Shown piece by piece: positions 28,402 to 37,627 of a stretch of DNA of 64,000 nt. This DNA comes from BJGV01 sp003230615 (lineage in GTDB: Bacteria; Pseudomonadota; Gammaproteobacteria; Burkholderiales; Nitrosomonadaceae). Within the stretch, counting starts at the first letter, position 1. Every line of letters begins with the position of its first letter. Both the position numbers and the translations under genes were made by a program. The notes below the pieces were generated by a model. That model was given only the letters and a program-made list of their open reading frames with translations. It did not search any database and was not told the DNA's origin. The stretch is from positions 310,001-374,000 of the forward strand of contig OY760140.1 in assembly GCA_963663215.1 (NCBI GenBank). The letters are read 5' to 3'.

Positions 28402-29796
28402 ATGAAGTTAGATCAAATAAAGAATAATTTATTGCATACGGGGGTTGCTGTCGCGCTAGTTGCAGGCATGGCATCTACACTACCCAGTGCATACGCTGGT
28501 GGTAAGATCACCATCGATGACACTAAGTGGATCAGTATTGGAATGGGGATGCGTGGAGGTTACAACGCAATACAAAATAATTCCGCGAACACTATGCCTC
28601 AAACAGGCGCTACTGGTAACCATGCTGGTTTAGGTAAAAATGATTACAGTAGTGCTTTCGGAATCTACAACATGCGTATTTACATGGCTGGGCAGATCCA
28701 TAAGTACATCAAGTTTGCGTTCAACACCGAATGTTTTAACTGCGCGGCAGGTATTTTTGGTGGTGCCAATGGTAATAATTCGGTTGGTGGTGGTGGTTCA
28801 TTCGGTGATAATTCATCAATCGGCGTACTGGATGTGATCGCAAGGTTCGAGTTTAACCGGTACGTAAATTTGTGGGTCGGTCGTACGTTGGCACCTACGA
28901 CACGTGGCGAACTGAATGGTCCATACTACCACCAAACCTTTGAAGGCTTTAAGACTCCATTCTTCCCACAAGACTTTAGTGGAAACTTTCCGGGTTTATT
29001 TGGTGGAAGTACTGGTGGTGGTGCGGGTCTCTATGGTCGTGACAATGGCGTGGTCTTCTATGGTGACCTCGATGTGCCACAACCGTGGGGTGGTACCGGA
29101 ACGTTGCAATATTCAGCTGCTGTGATGTCTGGTTTGCAATCAGCCACCGGTTTCGGGCCGAATCAATCAAGCAGTAACAGCTGGGGTGGACGTCTCACCT
29201 ATAACTTCTTGAATCCAGAGAAGAATCCAGGCTACTACACCAGTGGTGGCTACTACGGTGGAGCCGGCGATATACTCGCAGTGGCTGTTGCGGTACAACA
29301 TCAGAAAGATGGTGCAGGTACATGGGCAAGCCGTTCTGATTTCACGGGTCTTGTCACTGATCTCTTGTTTGAAAAACCACTCGATAATAACATGGGTGTG
29401 ATCACGTTCAATGCTGAGTACAAACGGTTCTGGGCAGACTATGGCAAAATTTCTGCTACGAACCCTGGTGGTGCAGTGGCCGCATTTGCTTCTGCTGATT
29501 GCTTCTGTATGTTTAGAGGCCAGTCATGGACCATGTACGGATTGTATCTGATCCCGCATAAAGTAGGCCCCGGTCGATTCCAGCCCTATGGAAGATTTAC
29601 CAGTCTTCAACCTGAACAAAGTACCAAGCGTGAGGAAAGTGAAGCCGGTGTGAACTATGTTATAGATGGTTACAATGCTCGTATTTCAGCATTCTGGCAA
29701 CGTGGCGATCTCTTCACCAAAGGCTTGAACTATGGTCCTAACGCTTTAGGTAGAAAAGTCAATAAATTCACGGTCGCCTTCCAGCTTCAAATATAA
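28402..29796 (+). CDS. porin-like outer-membrane beta-barrel protein with two cysteine pairs
   Basis: A secreted protein of 464 residues. The longest frame begins at a TTG (28363), but the ATG at 28402 has a strong AGGGAGG site and begins a clean signal peptide ending at PSAYA. The mature part has alternating amphipathic strands, many glycines and aromatic residues, and ends in FTVAFQLQI, consistent with a barrel C-terminal strand. Unusual are CFNC (about residues 112-115 of the precursor) within a glycine-rich loop (GGANGNNSVGGGGSFG), and CFC near residue 369. I do not recognise a named family with certainty; it resembles uncharacterised porins. Placed tail to tail with the urease genes, it could be a channel for a small solute such as urea, but that is only inference from position. 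A terminator follows. Confidence 0.72.
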   Translation: MKLDQIKNNLLHTGVAVALVAGMASTLPSAYAGGKITIDDTKWISIGMGMRGGYNAIQNNSANTMPQTGATGNHAGLGKNDYSSAFGIYNMRIYMAGQIHKYIKFAFNTECFNCAAGIFGGANGNNSVGGGGSFGDNSSIGVLDVIARFEFNRYVNLWVGRTLAPTTRGELNGPYYHQTFEGFKTPFFPQDFSGNFPGLFGGSTGGGAGLYGRDNGVVFYGDLDVPQPWGGTGTLQYSAAVMSGLQSATGFGPNQSSSNSWGGRLTYNFLNPEKNPGYYTSGGYYGGAGDILAVAVAVQHQKDGAGTWASRSDFTGLVTDLLFEKPLDNNMGVITFNAEYKRFWADYGKISATNPGGAVAAFASADCFCMFRGQSWTMYGLYLIPHKVGPGRFQPYGRFTSLQPEQSTKREESEAGVNYVIDGYNARISAFWQRGDLFTKGLNYGPNALGRKVNKFTVAFQLQI

Positions 29797-29835
29797 GGAA
29801 GGGTGAGTTTTAACTAGAATTTCTACCCTCAATTG

Positions 29836-29871
29836 AAAACCGAGACCAGTTTTTGGGTTTCGGTTTTTTTT
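29836..29871 (+). terminator. rho-independent terminator of the porin gene
   Basis: AAAACCGA and TCGGTTTT form the lower stem, ACC/GGT the upper part, with a T-rich loop and a T8 run immediately after (TTTTTTTT). It lies 40 bases beyond the porin stop codon. Confidence 0.8.
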
Positions 29872-30258
29872 GTTCACTCATCCCACAAGATCATCGTGTA
29901 ATAGATTCGTTCCACAAACGGTTCGCTTTCATTCGATCATGGGATAGATTGTAATTGCGCAGGTTAGACAAGGAAAATCTGCTATTTGGGTGGTAAATAG
30001 TGTAGATAACAATCCATTAAAAATCGTTTATAAAATGTCATCAGATCAATCTTTTATTAAAAGAACTTGTCATCGAATTAAACTTGCTAACAGTTAGGTG
30101 GTGTGAAAGGATATAAACTGTACCTTTTCTAATTAAGATCTTTACGTGAAAGGAGTATTATTCTGTGATGGATATTCTTAGAAAATCCTGGTGTATTCAA
30201 TTAAATTGAGCACAGTACATGCTTTATGCACATAGAATAAGTAAATCATGAGTATAAA
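29872..30258. other. gene-free region between porin and ureG
   Basis: 387 AT-rich bases at the 3' ends of two convergent units. I see no open frame with a ribosome site and no strong hairpin for the end of the ureG transcript. Confidence 0.35.
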
Positions 30259-30906
30259 TTAACGCAACAATTTTGGCTCGTCTACCTTCTCTAGTAATAC
30301 GTATTTTTTTATCCAACCTGTTACGCTATCTAGCCCCTCAAGTGTCATCAAATTGGTAAACACGAAAGGCCCACCTTTACGCATTCTTCTTGCATCCGAT
30401 TCCATAACCTCAAGGTTTGCTCCTACATAGGGTGCTAAATCTATCTTATTAATTACTAGCAAATCTGAGCGAGTGATGCCAGGACCACCCTTTCGGGGTA
30501 TCTTTTCACCCTCTGCAACATCAATTACAAAAATAGTCACATCTGCCAGATCAGGACTAAATGTTGCTGAAAGATTATCGCCACCACTTTCTATCATCAT
30601 TATTTCAATATCTGGGAAACGAGCCGCCATTTCATCAACTGCTTCAAGGTTCATACTTGCATCTTCTCGAATTGCAGTGTGGGGACAACCGCCTGTTTCG
30701 ACCCCAATAATTCTATCTTTTGGCATCATGCTATTTTTAGTCAAAAATTCTGCATCTTCTTTTGTATAGATATCATTTGTAATTACGCCAATGCTGTAAT
30801 CATTTAGAAGTTTCCGGGTTAATCGTTCTATTAACGCTGTCTTGCCTGAGCCTACAGGGCCGGCCACGCCAATTTTTACATACGTTCTGACTCTCTTTTC
30901 TGTCAT
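30259..30906 (-). CDS. ureG: urease accessory GTPase UreG
   Basis: SIMIBI GTPase that supplies nickel to apo-urease with UreE and UreF. The 215 residues contain the P-loop GPVGSGKTALIE (about 14-25), the metal-binding CPHT motif in TGGCPHTAIRED, ESGGDNLSATF, and NKIDLAPYVG as the guanine motif. It follows ureF with a 33-base gap, and is last of the visible urease genes. No ureD follows it; the next base stretch is empty. Confidence 0.96.
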   Translation of the reverse strand: MTEKRVRTYVKIGVAGPVGSGKTALIERLTRKLLNDYSIGVITNDIYTKEDAEFLTKNSMMPKDRIIGVETGGCPHTAIREDASMNLEAVDEMAARFPDIEIMMIESGGDNLSATFSPDLADVTIFVIDVAEGEKIPRKGGPGITRSDLLVINKIDLAPYVGANLEVMESDARRMRKGGPFVFTNLMTLEGLDSVTGWIKKYVLLEKVDEPKLLR

Positions 30907-30939
30907 TTTCTAGTCGCTCCAGTTTCTATATAATTATGT

Positions 30940-31629
30940 TCAAGACATGTATAAACGAGAGTACAGGCGTTCATGTTGCATACAGCGCATGTCCAAACCA
31001 ATGTCTAAAAGTCCTACTAAAGATCGATCTACCTCTAAAGTTTCTGTTACTAGTTTAGTAATAATAGGTTGTAGGCGAAACATGATATCTTGTCCATCTA
31101 ACTGCCCCAATGGAATAAGTTTAACGCTATTGGTAACTAGACCCACAGCGGTGTTGTAAAAGTAGGAGTACAGAGTCTCTTCCAAAGGAATGCCAAGTAA
31201 GAAGGCATAGAAACCAAAAACGATGCAATAGTGACCAGATGCTTTATTTTCTTGGATTGCAATATCGTATTTAGAGATAAACTCATGGTCTAGATGTTTC
31301 CGAAATATTTTAATAAGTCTTACACCTAATTTCTGACTTGCTTGCCTAATTTCTTTTGCACATTTAAGTGCGGTACATTCTTGATCTAAAGAAATAATTT
31401 CACTAAAATTATTTGTAGCGGCGGCCTCGAAGGCTAGGCGAACAAAAGATGCATCGTTATACTTTACGTTTGATTTTAAATTCTCTACGATAAATAGTTC
31501 AGCTGATACTGTGTCATGTACTATATTTAATTGTACGTAGGTCTCTAATCCGTGAGAGTGTGAAAAGCCGCCAATAGGTAATGTTGGATCAGATAAATGT
31601 AGTAAGTTTCCAATGAAACTATTTTTCAT
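30940..31629 (-). CDS. ureF: urease accessory protein UreF
   Basis: Helical protein that with UreD and UreG forms the urease activation complex and acts as a GTPase regulator. The ATG at 31629 gives MKNSFIGNLLHLSDPTLPIGG, the family N-terminus; the open frame continues 27 codons upstream into ureE without family similarity. The resulting 229 residues are a normal length. The conserved PIGGFSHSHGLETYV motif is at about 18-32. The start overlaps the ureE 3' end by 11 bases. Confidence 0.92.
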   Translation of the reverse strand: MKNSFIGNLLHLSDPTLPIGGFSHSHGLETYVQLNIVHDTVSAELFIVENLKSNVKYNDASFVRLAFEAAATNNFSEIISLDQECTALKCAKEIRQASQKLGVRLIKIFRKHLDHEFISKYDIAIQENKASGHYCIVFGFYAFLLGIPLEETLYSYFYNTAVGLVTNSVKLIPLGQLDGQDIMFRLQPIITKLVTETLEVDRSLVGLLDIGLDMRCMQHERLYSRLYMS

Positions 31630-32143
31630 GTGGAAGTTTTGATGCAAAATTAATAATCTTTGTGAACAATGGCTCTTCCCTGTGCTTGTGGGTATGTCCA
31701 TGTACAGCATCTGTAGATTTAAGAATGCTCTTCAACTGCCTCATTTCTTTTACTGGACGATAGCCACTTGCGATTAACCAGCGAAATAATGGTTCTTCAA
31801 AGGGGATTAGAACTTGATTGTCTTGAATAAAGATAGGTACATGTTTGTTACCAACTTCATAACATACTGTGCCCATTTCTAGTAATGAAGTTGGTGCCAC
31901 AACAATTGCCTCACATTCTTTAATATTAATTATTATAGCTTTTTTATTGTCTTTGAATAGAACATCATCTTGAGATATTCGTTGTCCTTCCTTTAGGAAC
32001 TTAATAGCAATTTGTGTTCCGTCATTTGTAATCTTGCTCTGGATACGCTTAGATGTCTCAAACCATTCCAATTCTAGAAAGTCTATTTCCAATCCTTCAA
32101 GTGACATGGTGGATTTATTGCCAATTATTTCATTAATAATCAT
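31619..32143 (-). CDS. ureE: urease accessory nickel chaperone UreE
   Basis: Dimeric nickel-binding metallochaperone. Two domains are seen: an N-terminal peptide-binding domain (about 1-75) and a metal-binding domain with MGTVCYEVGNKHVPIFI, in which the histidine of NKHVPI is the interfacial nickel ligand. A short histidine cluster, HGHTHKHRE, lies near residue 150, a small version of the Klebsiella His tail. A TTG two codons upstream is the longest start; the ATG at 32143 is preferred. The gene lies 390 bases after ureA, so it may have its own promoter. Confidence 0.9.
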   Translation of the reverse strand: MIINEIIGNKSTMSLEGLEIDFLELEWFETSKRIQSKITNDGTQIAIKFLKEGQRISQDDVLFKDNKKAIIINIKECEAIVVAPTSLLEMGTVCYEVGNKHVPIFIQDNQVLIPFEEPLFRWLIASGYRPVKEMRQLKSILKSTDAVHGHTHKHREEPLFTKIINFASKLPHEK

Positions 32144-32533
32144 ATCCAACTTATTCCATAAAAGTTGTTAGAATCTATAGTTATGTGTGTAGTCAGAAAC
32201 TTGTTCAATTACCAGACATTTGGCAGTGCTATTGTAGCAGTCGATCTGTTTCTATAGGAGATTGTGATTGTTGAGAATATGGGTAGACTTTCTATCTATA
32301 GTATAACTAGCTAAAGTTTGCTAAGCCCACTATTAATAGGAGGAAAATAGAAATATTCTTAGTAATGCATAAGTGGCTGGTGTTAATTCAAATAAGTCAG
32401 AGCCAATACTCATTGGCAAACATTAGTCAAACACTCTGAGCTTACTGAGCGCGCTAATTGACAAATTAGCCCTGTATTGGTTGCTTTATGTGAATGAAAA
32501 CACGACAAGCAAGTTTTATTTGTAGATCTTTTG
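32144..32533. other. gap between ureA and ureE
   Basis: 390 bases without a gene inside the urease locus. A perfect GCTAATT/AATTAGC hairpin (32453-32470) and a CCAAT/ATTGG repeat (32403-32416) lie near the ureA end, but neither has a T-tail for the minus strand. The stretch near 32290-32310 holds TATACT on the minus strand, a possible -10 for ureEFG without a convincing -35. Confidence 0.4.
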
Positions 32534-32836
32534 CTAGCGGATGGGATCGTGCACGGTAACTAATTTCGTTCCATCCGGGAAGGTTGCTTCTATCTGTACG
32601 TCGTGAATCATTTCTGCTACACCTTCCATCACATCTGCTTTCGTTAGAAATGTTGCGCCTAGTTGCATTAATTGTGCAACGGTTTTACCGTCACGTGCAG
32701 CTTCCATCAGTTCGCTACAAATCAATGCAATAGACTCGGGGTGATTCAACTTTACGCCCCTTAACTTTCTTTTTTTAGCTAATTCTCCAGCACTGTGAAG
32801 CATTAGCTTTTCAATTTCACGAGGTGTTAAATGCAT
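32534..32836 (-). CDS. ureA: urease gamma subunit
   Basis: Smallest structural subunit of the nickel urease. The ATG at 32836, with a GGTGGA ribosome site, gives 100 residues starting MHLTPREIEKLML, exactly the family form; a longer frame adds 12 unrelated codons that overlap the ureC-ureA gap. LNHPESIALICSELMEAARDGK and EGVAEMIHDVQIEATFPDG are characteristic. It lies after ureC here, whereas in most bacteria ureA comes first. Confidence 0.96.
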   Translation of the reverse strand: MHLTPREIEKLMLHSAGELAKKRKLRGVKLNHPESIALICSELMEAARDGKTVAQLMQLGATFLTKADVMEGVAEMIHDVQIEATFPDGTKLVTVHDPIR

Positions 32837-32875
32837 AGTTCCACCAATAATTAAAAAATAAAGATCCTGCAATTA

Positions 32876-34597
32876 TTAAAATAAGAAGTAGCGCTGAGCT
32901 AATGCTATTTCTTTGGCCGGCTCACAAGATATTTTTACACCATCCACTTTCACTTCGTGGTTCTCAGGGTTTACAGAAAGATCGGGTGTCTTATCATTGT
33001 GAATCAAATCTTTCTTACCAATAGTTCTACAGTTTGAAACCGGTAAAACAATTTTCTGCAGCCCATATTCTGCCACAATCCCCTTGTCTATAGAGGCTTT
33101 AGAAACGAATGTTGCACAAGTTTTAAATAACGCGTTGCCATATGCACCAAACATATTACGATAAATTACTGGTTGAGGGGTAGGGATAGAGGCATTTGCA
33201 TCTCCCATTTTGCTAGCTATGATCATTCCGCCCTTGATAATAAGTTCTGGTTTAACACCGAACATAGCGGGGCTCCATAAAACAATATCGGCCATTTTAC
33301 CTGGCTCAATCGACCCTACGTACTGAGAAATACCGTGTGTAATAGCAGGATTGATGGTGTATTTAGAAATGTATCGTTTAACCCGAAAGTTATCATTATT
33401 ATTTTTCTTATCTTCTTCTAGTTCACCAAACTGTTTTTTCATTTTGTCAGCAGTTTGCCATGTACGGCAAATCACTTCACCTACACGACCCATTGCTTGT
33501 GAATCAGAAGACATCATGCTGAAGATGCCTCGATCGTGCAGAATATCCTCCGCCCCCATTGTTTCTGGGCGAATACGTGAATCTGCAAAGGATACGTCTT
33601 CAGGGATATTTCTACTTAGGTGGTGGCATACCATTAACATATCCATGTGTTCATCAAATGTGTTAACAGTGTATGGGCGGGTTGGATTTGTCGATGATGG
33701 TAGTATATTCGGATACATCGCTACTTTGATAATGTCCGGCGCATGACCGCCACCAGCCCCTTCCGTATGGAAAGTATGAATCACACGCCCGTTGATCGCA
33801 TTCACAGTATCTTCCACAAATCCCGCTTCATTCAATGTGTCAGTATGAATCGCGACTTGAACATCAAATTTATCTGCAGCATTTAAGCAGGCGTTGATAA
33901 CAGCTGGTGTTGAGCCCCAATCCTCATGAATTTTTAGGCCGCAAGCACCGGCTTCAACTTGTTCTGCTAGAGGTGCCTCAGTAGAGCAGTTTCCCTTCCC
34001 AAAATAACCCAGATTCATAGGGAATGCTTCAGATGCTTCTAGCATTTTCTGGATATTCCATTTACCAGGAGTTACAGTTGTTGCATTGGTCCCATCCGCT
34101 GGACCGGTACCACCGCCCAGCATCGTGGTTATGCCACTGAATAAGGCAGTTTCAATTAAAGTGGAACTGATAAAGTGAATATGGGCGTCCATTCCACCCG
34201 CGGTAGCTATATAACCATAAGCGCCATGCACCTCGGTAGAGGCACCAATTACCATGTTGGGAGAAACCCCGTCCATCATATCTGGGTTTCCAGCTTTACC
34301 TATACCAACAATTTTGCCATCTTTTATTCCAATGTCGGCTTTTTCAATCCCCCAGTGGTCAATAATAATCGCACCGGTAATCACTAAATCTAGAACGTCT
34401 TGATTTCTTGTTGCAGTTGATGACTGACCCATACCATCACGAATGCTTTTTCCGCCGCCAAATTTTGCTTCATCTCCATAAGCATTGTGATCCTTCTCTA
34501 TCTCAATAAAAAGATCCGTGTCTCCCAGGCGTACTTTGTCGCCTGTTGTGGGCCCAAATAAATTGGCATAGTTCTTTTTGCTTATCGTCAGACTCAT
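32876..34597 (-). CDS. ureC: urease alpha (catalytic) subunit
   Basis: Hydrolyses urea to ammonia and carbamate at a dinickel centre. The 573 residues include all expected ligands: the HIH pair in GMDAHIHF (about 139-141), the lysine to be carbamylated in LKIHEDWG (about 222), histidines in AIHTDTLNEAG and TFHTEGAGGGHAPD, and the aspartate in MSSDSQAMGR (about 364). The flap region MVCHHLSRNIPED carries the catalytic histidine (about 324). It is preceded by ureB with a 2-base gap, and ureA follows after 39 bases. Confidence 0.98.
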   Translation of the reverse strand: MSLTISKKNYANLFGPTTGDKVRLGDTDLFIEIEKDHNAYGDEAKFGGGKSIRDGMGQSSTATRNQDVLDLVITGAIIIDHWGIEKADIGIKDGKIVGIGKAGNPDMMDGVSPNMVIGASTEVHGAYGYIATAGGMDAHIHFISSTLIETALFSGITTMLGGGTGPADGTNATTVTPGKWNIQKMLEASEAFPMNLGYFGKGNCSTEAPLAEQVEAGACGLKIHEDWGSTPAVINACLNAADKFDVQVAIHTDTLNEAGFVEDTVNAINGRVIHTFHTEGAGGGHAPDIIKVAMYPNILPSSTNPTRPYTVNTFDEHMDMLMVCHHLSRNIPEDVSFADSRIRPETMGAEDILHDRGIFSMMSSDSQAMGRVGEVICRTWQTADKMKKQFGELEEDKKNNNDNFRVKRYISKYTINPAITHGISQYVGSIEPGKMADIVLWSPAMFGVKPELIIKGGMIIASKMGDANASIPTPQPVIYRNMFGAYGNALFKTCATFVSKASIDKGIVAEYGLQKIVLPVSNCRTIGKKDLIHNDKTPDLSVNPENHEVKVDGVKISCEPAKEIALAQRYFLF

Positions 34598-34599
34598 GA

Positions 34600-34968
34600 T
34601 TATTTATCCTTAAAGTTTTTGCTTTTCAGAAGCTGCATTGCTGCATCTTTGTTGACATCTTGCGTTACGCTACCGTTCACAAGATCATTGTGTCCAAAGA
34701 CAGAATGAGACCCACCTATTTCCACAAGTTCTACTTCTTTTTCTTCTCCTGGTTCAAAACGAACTGCAGTACTTGCTGGGATATTTAAACGCATACCGAA
34801 AGCTTTTACACGGCTGAAACTCATCGCTCTATTTACTTCAAAAAAATGAAAGTGTGATCCAATTTGTACCGGTCGATCACCCGTATTTATTGCCTTAACT
34901 TTCACTGTTTTACGGCCAGGATTACATATAATGTTGCCTTCCCCCACCTTAACTTCGCCTGGTATCAT
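34600..34968 (-). CDS. ureB: urease beta subunit
   Basis: Structural subunit of urease. The longest frame opens with a TTG at 34992, but the ATG at 34968 has an AGGAG site and produces MIPGEVKVGEG, the standard UreB start, giving 122 residues. IQIGSHFHFFEVN-like sequence (VQIGSHFHFFEVN), GMRLNIPASTAVRFEPGE and GGSHSVFGHNDLVNG are diagnostic. It is the first gene of the visible urease run, giving the order B-C-A. Confidence 0.96.
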   Translation of the reverse strand: MIPGEVKVGEGNIICNPGRKTVKVKAINTGDRPVQIGSHFHFFEVNRAMSFSRVKAFGMRLNIPASTAVRFEPGEEKEVELVEIGGSHSVFGHNDLVNGSVTQDVNKDAAMQLLKSKNFKDK

Positions 34969-35519
34969 TACTTTTTTCTCCTGTTTTAACAAATGAGATT
35001 ACGCATTATCACTAATTCTTTTTTCTGGGAAAGTTGCTTTACCTCTAAATTGACAGTTATTTATCCAGCGTTTTAATTAATCTTTTTTATAGGAAAGGGA
35101 TGGAATGTTTTACCATATCACTTACGTAGTAAATTTCTTTTAAGTAGTGTTTAGTAACCTATTGGATTAGCGTAGCAAAGCATAGGATTTCTGTCAATGG
35201 AAGGCCTTTGCTTGTCTTGGGTTCATTTGCAAATTCAAAGTGCATATCAAGTGGGGGCTGTTTTGGCTAGGAAAAATATGTGGCACAGGTTGTAGGTTTC
35301 TAAGAACAAGGTTTTTATCCAAAAAATCTCAAATACTTGAGAAAACGTTCAACTCTGATAAATTGCATAACTAGAGGTCTGCAAAAAATTTAACTTCTGT
35401 TGTTTATCAATGGAGGGAAATTTTGTTATGTCTTACAGAGAATGGATAATAGTTGTTGAATCCTTGAAGTAGAGGGGCTATATTTGGAATATCATTCATT
35501 TACCAAGCGGGGGGTTGCC
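34969..35519. other. divergent region between ureB and the peroxiredoxin gene
   Basis: About 550 bases that must hold the urease promoter (leftward) and the peroxiredoxin promoter (rightward). A 14-codon frame at 35428-35472 (MSYREWIIVVESLK) has a GGAGGG site 11 bases upstream and ends 47 bases before the peroxiredoxin ATG; it could be a leader peptide but is otherwise unsupported. I recognise no nickel- or nitrogen-responsive operator. Confidence 0.4.
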
Positions 35520-36158
35520 ATGACTATACGTTTAGGCGATGTAGCGCCTGATTTTGAACAAGATTCATCGATCGGAAGGATAAAATTTTATGAGTGGTCA
35601 GGGGACTCTTGGACAGTATTGTTCTCACATCCTGCAGATTTTACACCTGTATGTACAACTGAACTTGGTTTAACCGCAAAACTCAAGTCTGAATTTGACA
35701 AACGAAATGTAAAAGCGATCGGATTATCAGTTGATCCTGTGGATAAGCATGTTGAGTGGATCAAGGATATTGAAGAGACTCAAAATACTATTGTCAGTTT
35801 TCCAATCATCGCAGATGTAGATAGAAAGGTCTCAGTATTGTTCGATATGATTCACCCAAATCAGTCGGAAACCATGACAGTGCGCTCGCTTTTCATTATT
35901 GATCCAAAAAAGAAGGTGCGCCTTATTATTACGTATCCAATGAGTACCGGGCGCAATTTTGATGAAGTATTGCGCGTTATTGACGCACTACAATTGACTG
36001 ATAATTACTCGGTAGCTACTCCAGGAAATTGGTGTGATGGCGAGGATGTGATTATCCCATTGACAATACAGGATGAGGAAGTTATCAAGCAGAAATATCC
36101 GAAAGGTTACAGAGCGCCACGTCCGTATTTACGTATAACGGCGCAACCGAACAAATAA
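35520..36158 (+). CDS. peroxiredoxin, 1-Cys Prx6 type
   Basis: Thioredoxin-fold peroxidase that reduces H2O2 and alkyl hydroperoxides. The ATG at 35520, with a GGGGG run upstream, starts the conserved MTIRLGDVAPDFEQDSS; a TTG 12 codons upstream is less likely. The peroxidatic cysteine is Cys45 in HPADFTPVCTTELG. The C-terminal arm VATPGNWCDGEDVIIP and FPKGY-like KYPKGYRAPRPY are Prx6 features. Many relatives have lysine where this protein has the cysteine of NWCDGEDV, so a second redox-active cysteine is possible. The length is 212 residues. Confidence 0.93.
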   Translation: MTIRLGDVAPDFEQDSSIGRIKFYEWSGDSWTVLFSHPADFTPVCTTELGLTAKLKSEFDKRNVKAIGLSVDPVDKHVEWIKDIEETQNTIVSFPIIADVDRKVSVLFDMIHPNQSETMTVRSLFIIDPKKKVRLIITYPMSTGRNFDEVLRVIDALQLTDNYSVATPGNWCDGEDVIIPLTIQDEEVIKQKYPKGYRAPRPYLRITAQPNK

Positions 36159-36184
36159 CTGGGTGCCCACAGCGCCTAAATTCT

Positions 36185-37627
36185 TTAGTTTTTTATCTTT
36201 GACTTTTCTTTAGTTGCCTCGGGTGCTTGAGCGTATAGATTACCTTCCGGCTCGAACCACGCAAGGTTTCGATGCAGATTTACTACTTTGCCGATGATAA
36301 TGAGGGTGGGAGGAGTAAGATTTGCAGAGGCAGCCAAGTTTGGTAGTGTTTCTAACGAGCCGACTAGTACACGTTGTGCATGTGTGGTGCCTTGCTGCAC
36401 AATAACTGCAGGTGTCGTGGCAGGTAGGCCATGTGTAATTAATTGCTGGCACAACACAGGTAATCCAAGTAGTCCCATGTAAACTACAATAGTTTGGCCC
36501 GGCCGCACTAGTGTGGGCCAATCAAGATCCACGCTACCATTTTTTAGATGGCCAGCTACGAAAATACAAGATTGTGCATAATCGCGATGGGTAAGGGGAA
36601 TGCCCGCATAGGATGCCACCCCAGAAGCTGCCGTTATACCTGGTACTACCTGAAAAGGAATACCATGAAAGGTTAGCGTTTCAATTTCCTCGCCACCACG
36701 GCCAAAAATAAAAGGGTCGCCTCCTTTTAACCGCAGAACACGTTTTTTTTCTTTCGCTAGCCGCACAAGCAACTCATTGATGGATTCTTGTGACATAGAG
36801 TGATTGCTGCGCTTTTTCCCTGCATAGATGCGAAGAGCATCCCTGCGTACCATATTGAGTATTTCAGGCGAGACTAGACGGTCATACACCACCACGTCCG
36901 CTTGTTGCATTAGGCGCATTGCGCGAAAGGTCAATAGGTCAGGATTTCCTGGCCCAGCACCAACTAGATAGACCTCTCCACATATTGCTTCATAAGATTC
37001 ACTATGGAGTGAATGCTCCAGATAATCCAGTGCTGCTTGATCCTTTCCAGCAAACACCAATTCGGAGAAAGGTCCTTGCAATTCATTTTCCCAGAACTTG
37101 CGCTGCTTTTCGGGGTGAGAGAAATGTTGCTTCACTTGTTCGCGGAAATTGGCAGCATAGGTTGCCAAGCGTCCATATGCTTCTGGGATCATAGTTTCCA
37201 AATGTGCTCGTAATATTCTTGCTAGTACTGGCGATTTGCCACTACTAGAAACTGCAACCAGAATAGGAGAACGGTCAATAATGGAGGGCATGATGAATGA
37301 ACACAAATCAGGATTATCGGCCACATTGATGGGAATACGTAGTTTTCCGGCGGTTTCAGAAATTTGCTGATTAACCAAGCGGTCATTGGTGGCCGCAAAT
37401 ACCAGCGTTGCATCATCAAGATGCGCGGGAGTGAAAGACTCGGCACGATGAATAATAATTCCTTGGCATAATTGTTCATGTAGTTCTATATCAAGTTCCG
37501 GTGCAATCACAGTGATTCGGGCACCTGCTCGCAACAGTAGGGCAACCTTGCGTGCAGCAACCTTTCCTCCACCAATCACAAGACAGTTGCGGTTTTTAAT
37601 GCTGATTAGAATTGGCAGAAAATCCAT
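36185..37627 (-). CDS. cysG: siroheme synthase (uroporphyrinogen methyltransferase, precorrin-2 dehydrogenase/ferrochelatase)
   Basis: Three activities that turn uroporphyrinogen III into siroheme for sulfite/nitrite reductases. The N-terminal half has the NAD-binding GGGKVAARKV at about 19-28 and the dimerisation region to about residue 205. The C-terminal half is a SUMT methyltransferase starting near 217 with YLVGAGPGNPDLLT and including KGGDPFIFGRGGEE and the VPGITAASG SAM loop. The 480 residues fit the fused CysG. It is convergent with the peroxiredoxin gene. Confidence 0.95.
   Translation of the reverse strand: MDFLPILISIKNRNCLVIGGGKVAARKVALLLRAGARITVIAPELDIELHEQLCQGIIIHRAESFTPAHLDDATLVFAATNDRLVNQQISETAGKLRIPINVADNPDLCSFIMPSIIDRSPILVAVSSSGKSPVLARILRAHLETMIPEAYGRLATYAANFREQVKQHFSHPEKQRKFWENELQGPFSELVFAGKDQAALDYLEHSLHSESYEAICGEVYLVGAGPGNPDLLTFRAMRLMQQADVVVYDRLVSPEILNMVRRDALRIYAGKKRSNHSMSQESINELLVRLAKEKKRVLRLKGGDPFIFGRGGEEIETLTFHGIPFQVVPGITAASGVASYAGIPLTHRDYAQSCIFVAGHLKNGSVDLDWPTLVRPGQTIVVYMGLLGLPVLCQQLITHGLPATTPAVIVQQGTTHAQRVLVGSLETLPNLAASANLTPPTLIIIGKVVNLHRNLAWFEPEGNLYAQAPEATKEKSKIKN

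Noticed and set aside
32403..32470. Two small hairpins after ureA as a terminator
   Set aside because: Neither has a T-run on the minus strand where the urease genes are transcribed.
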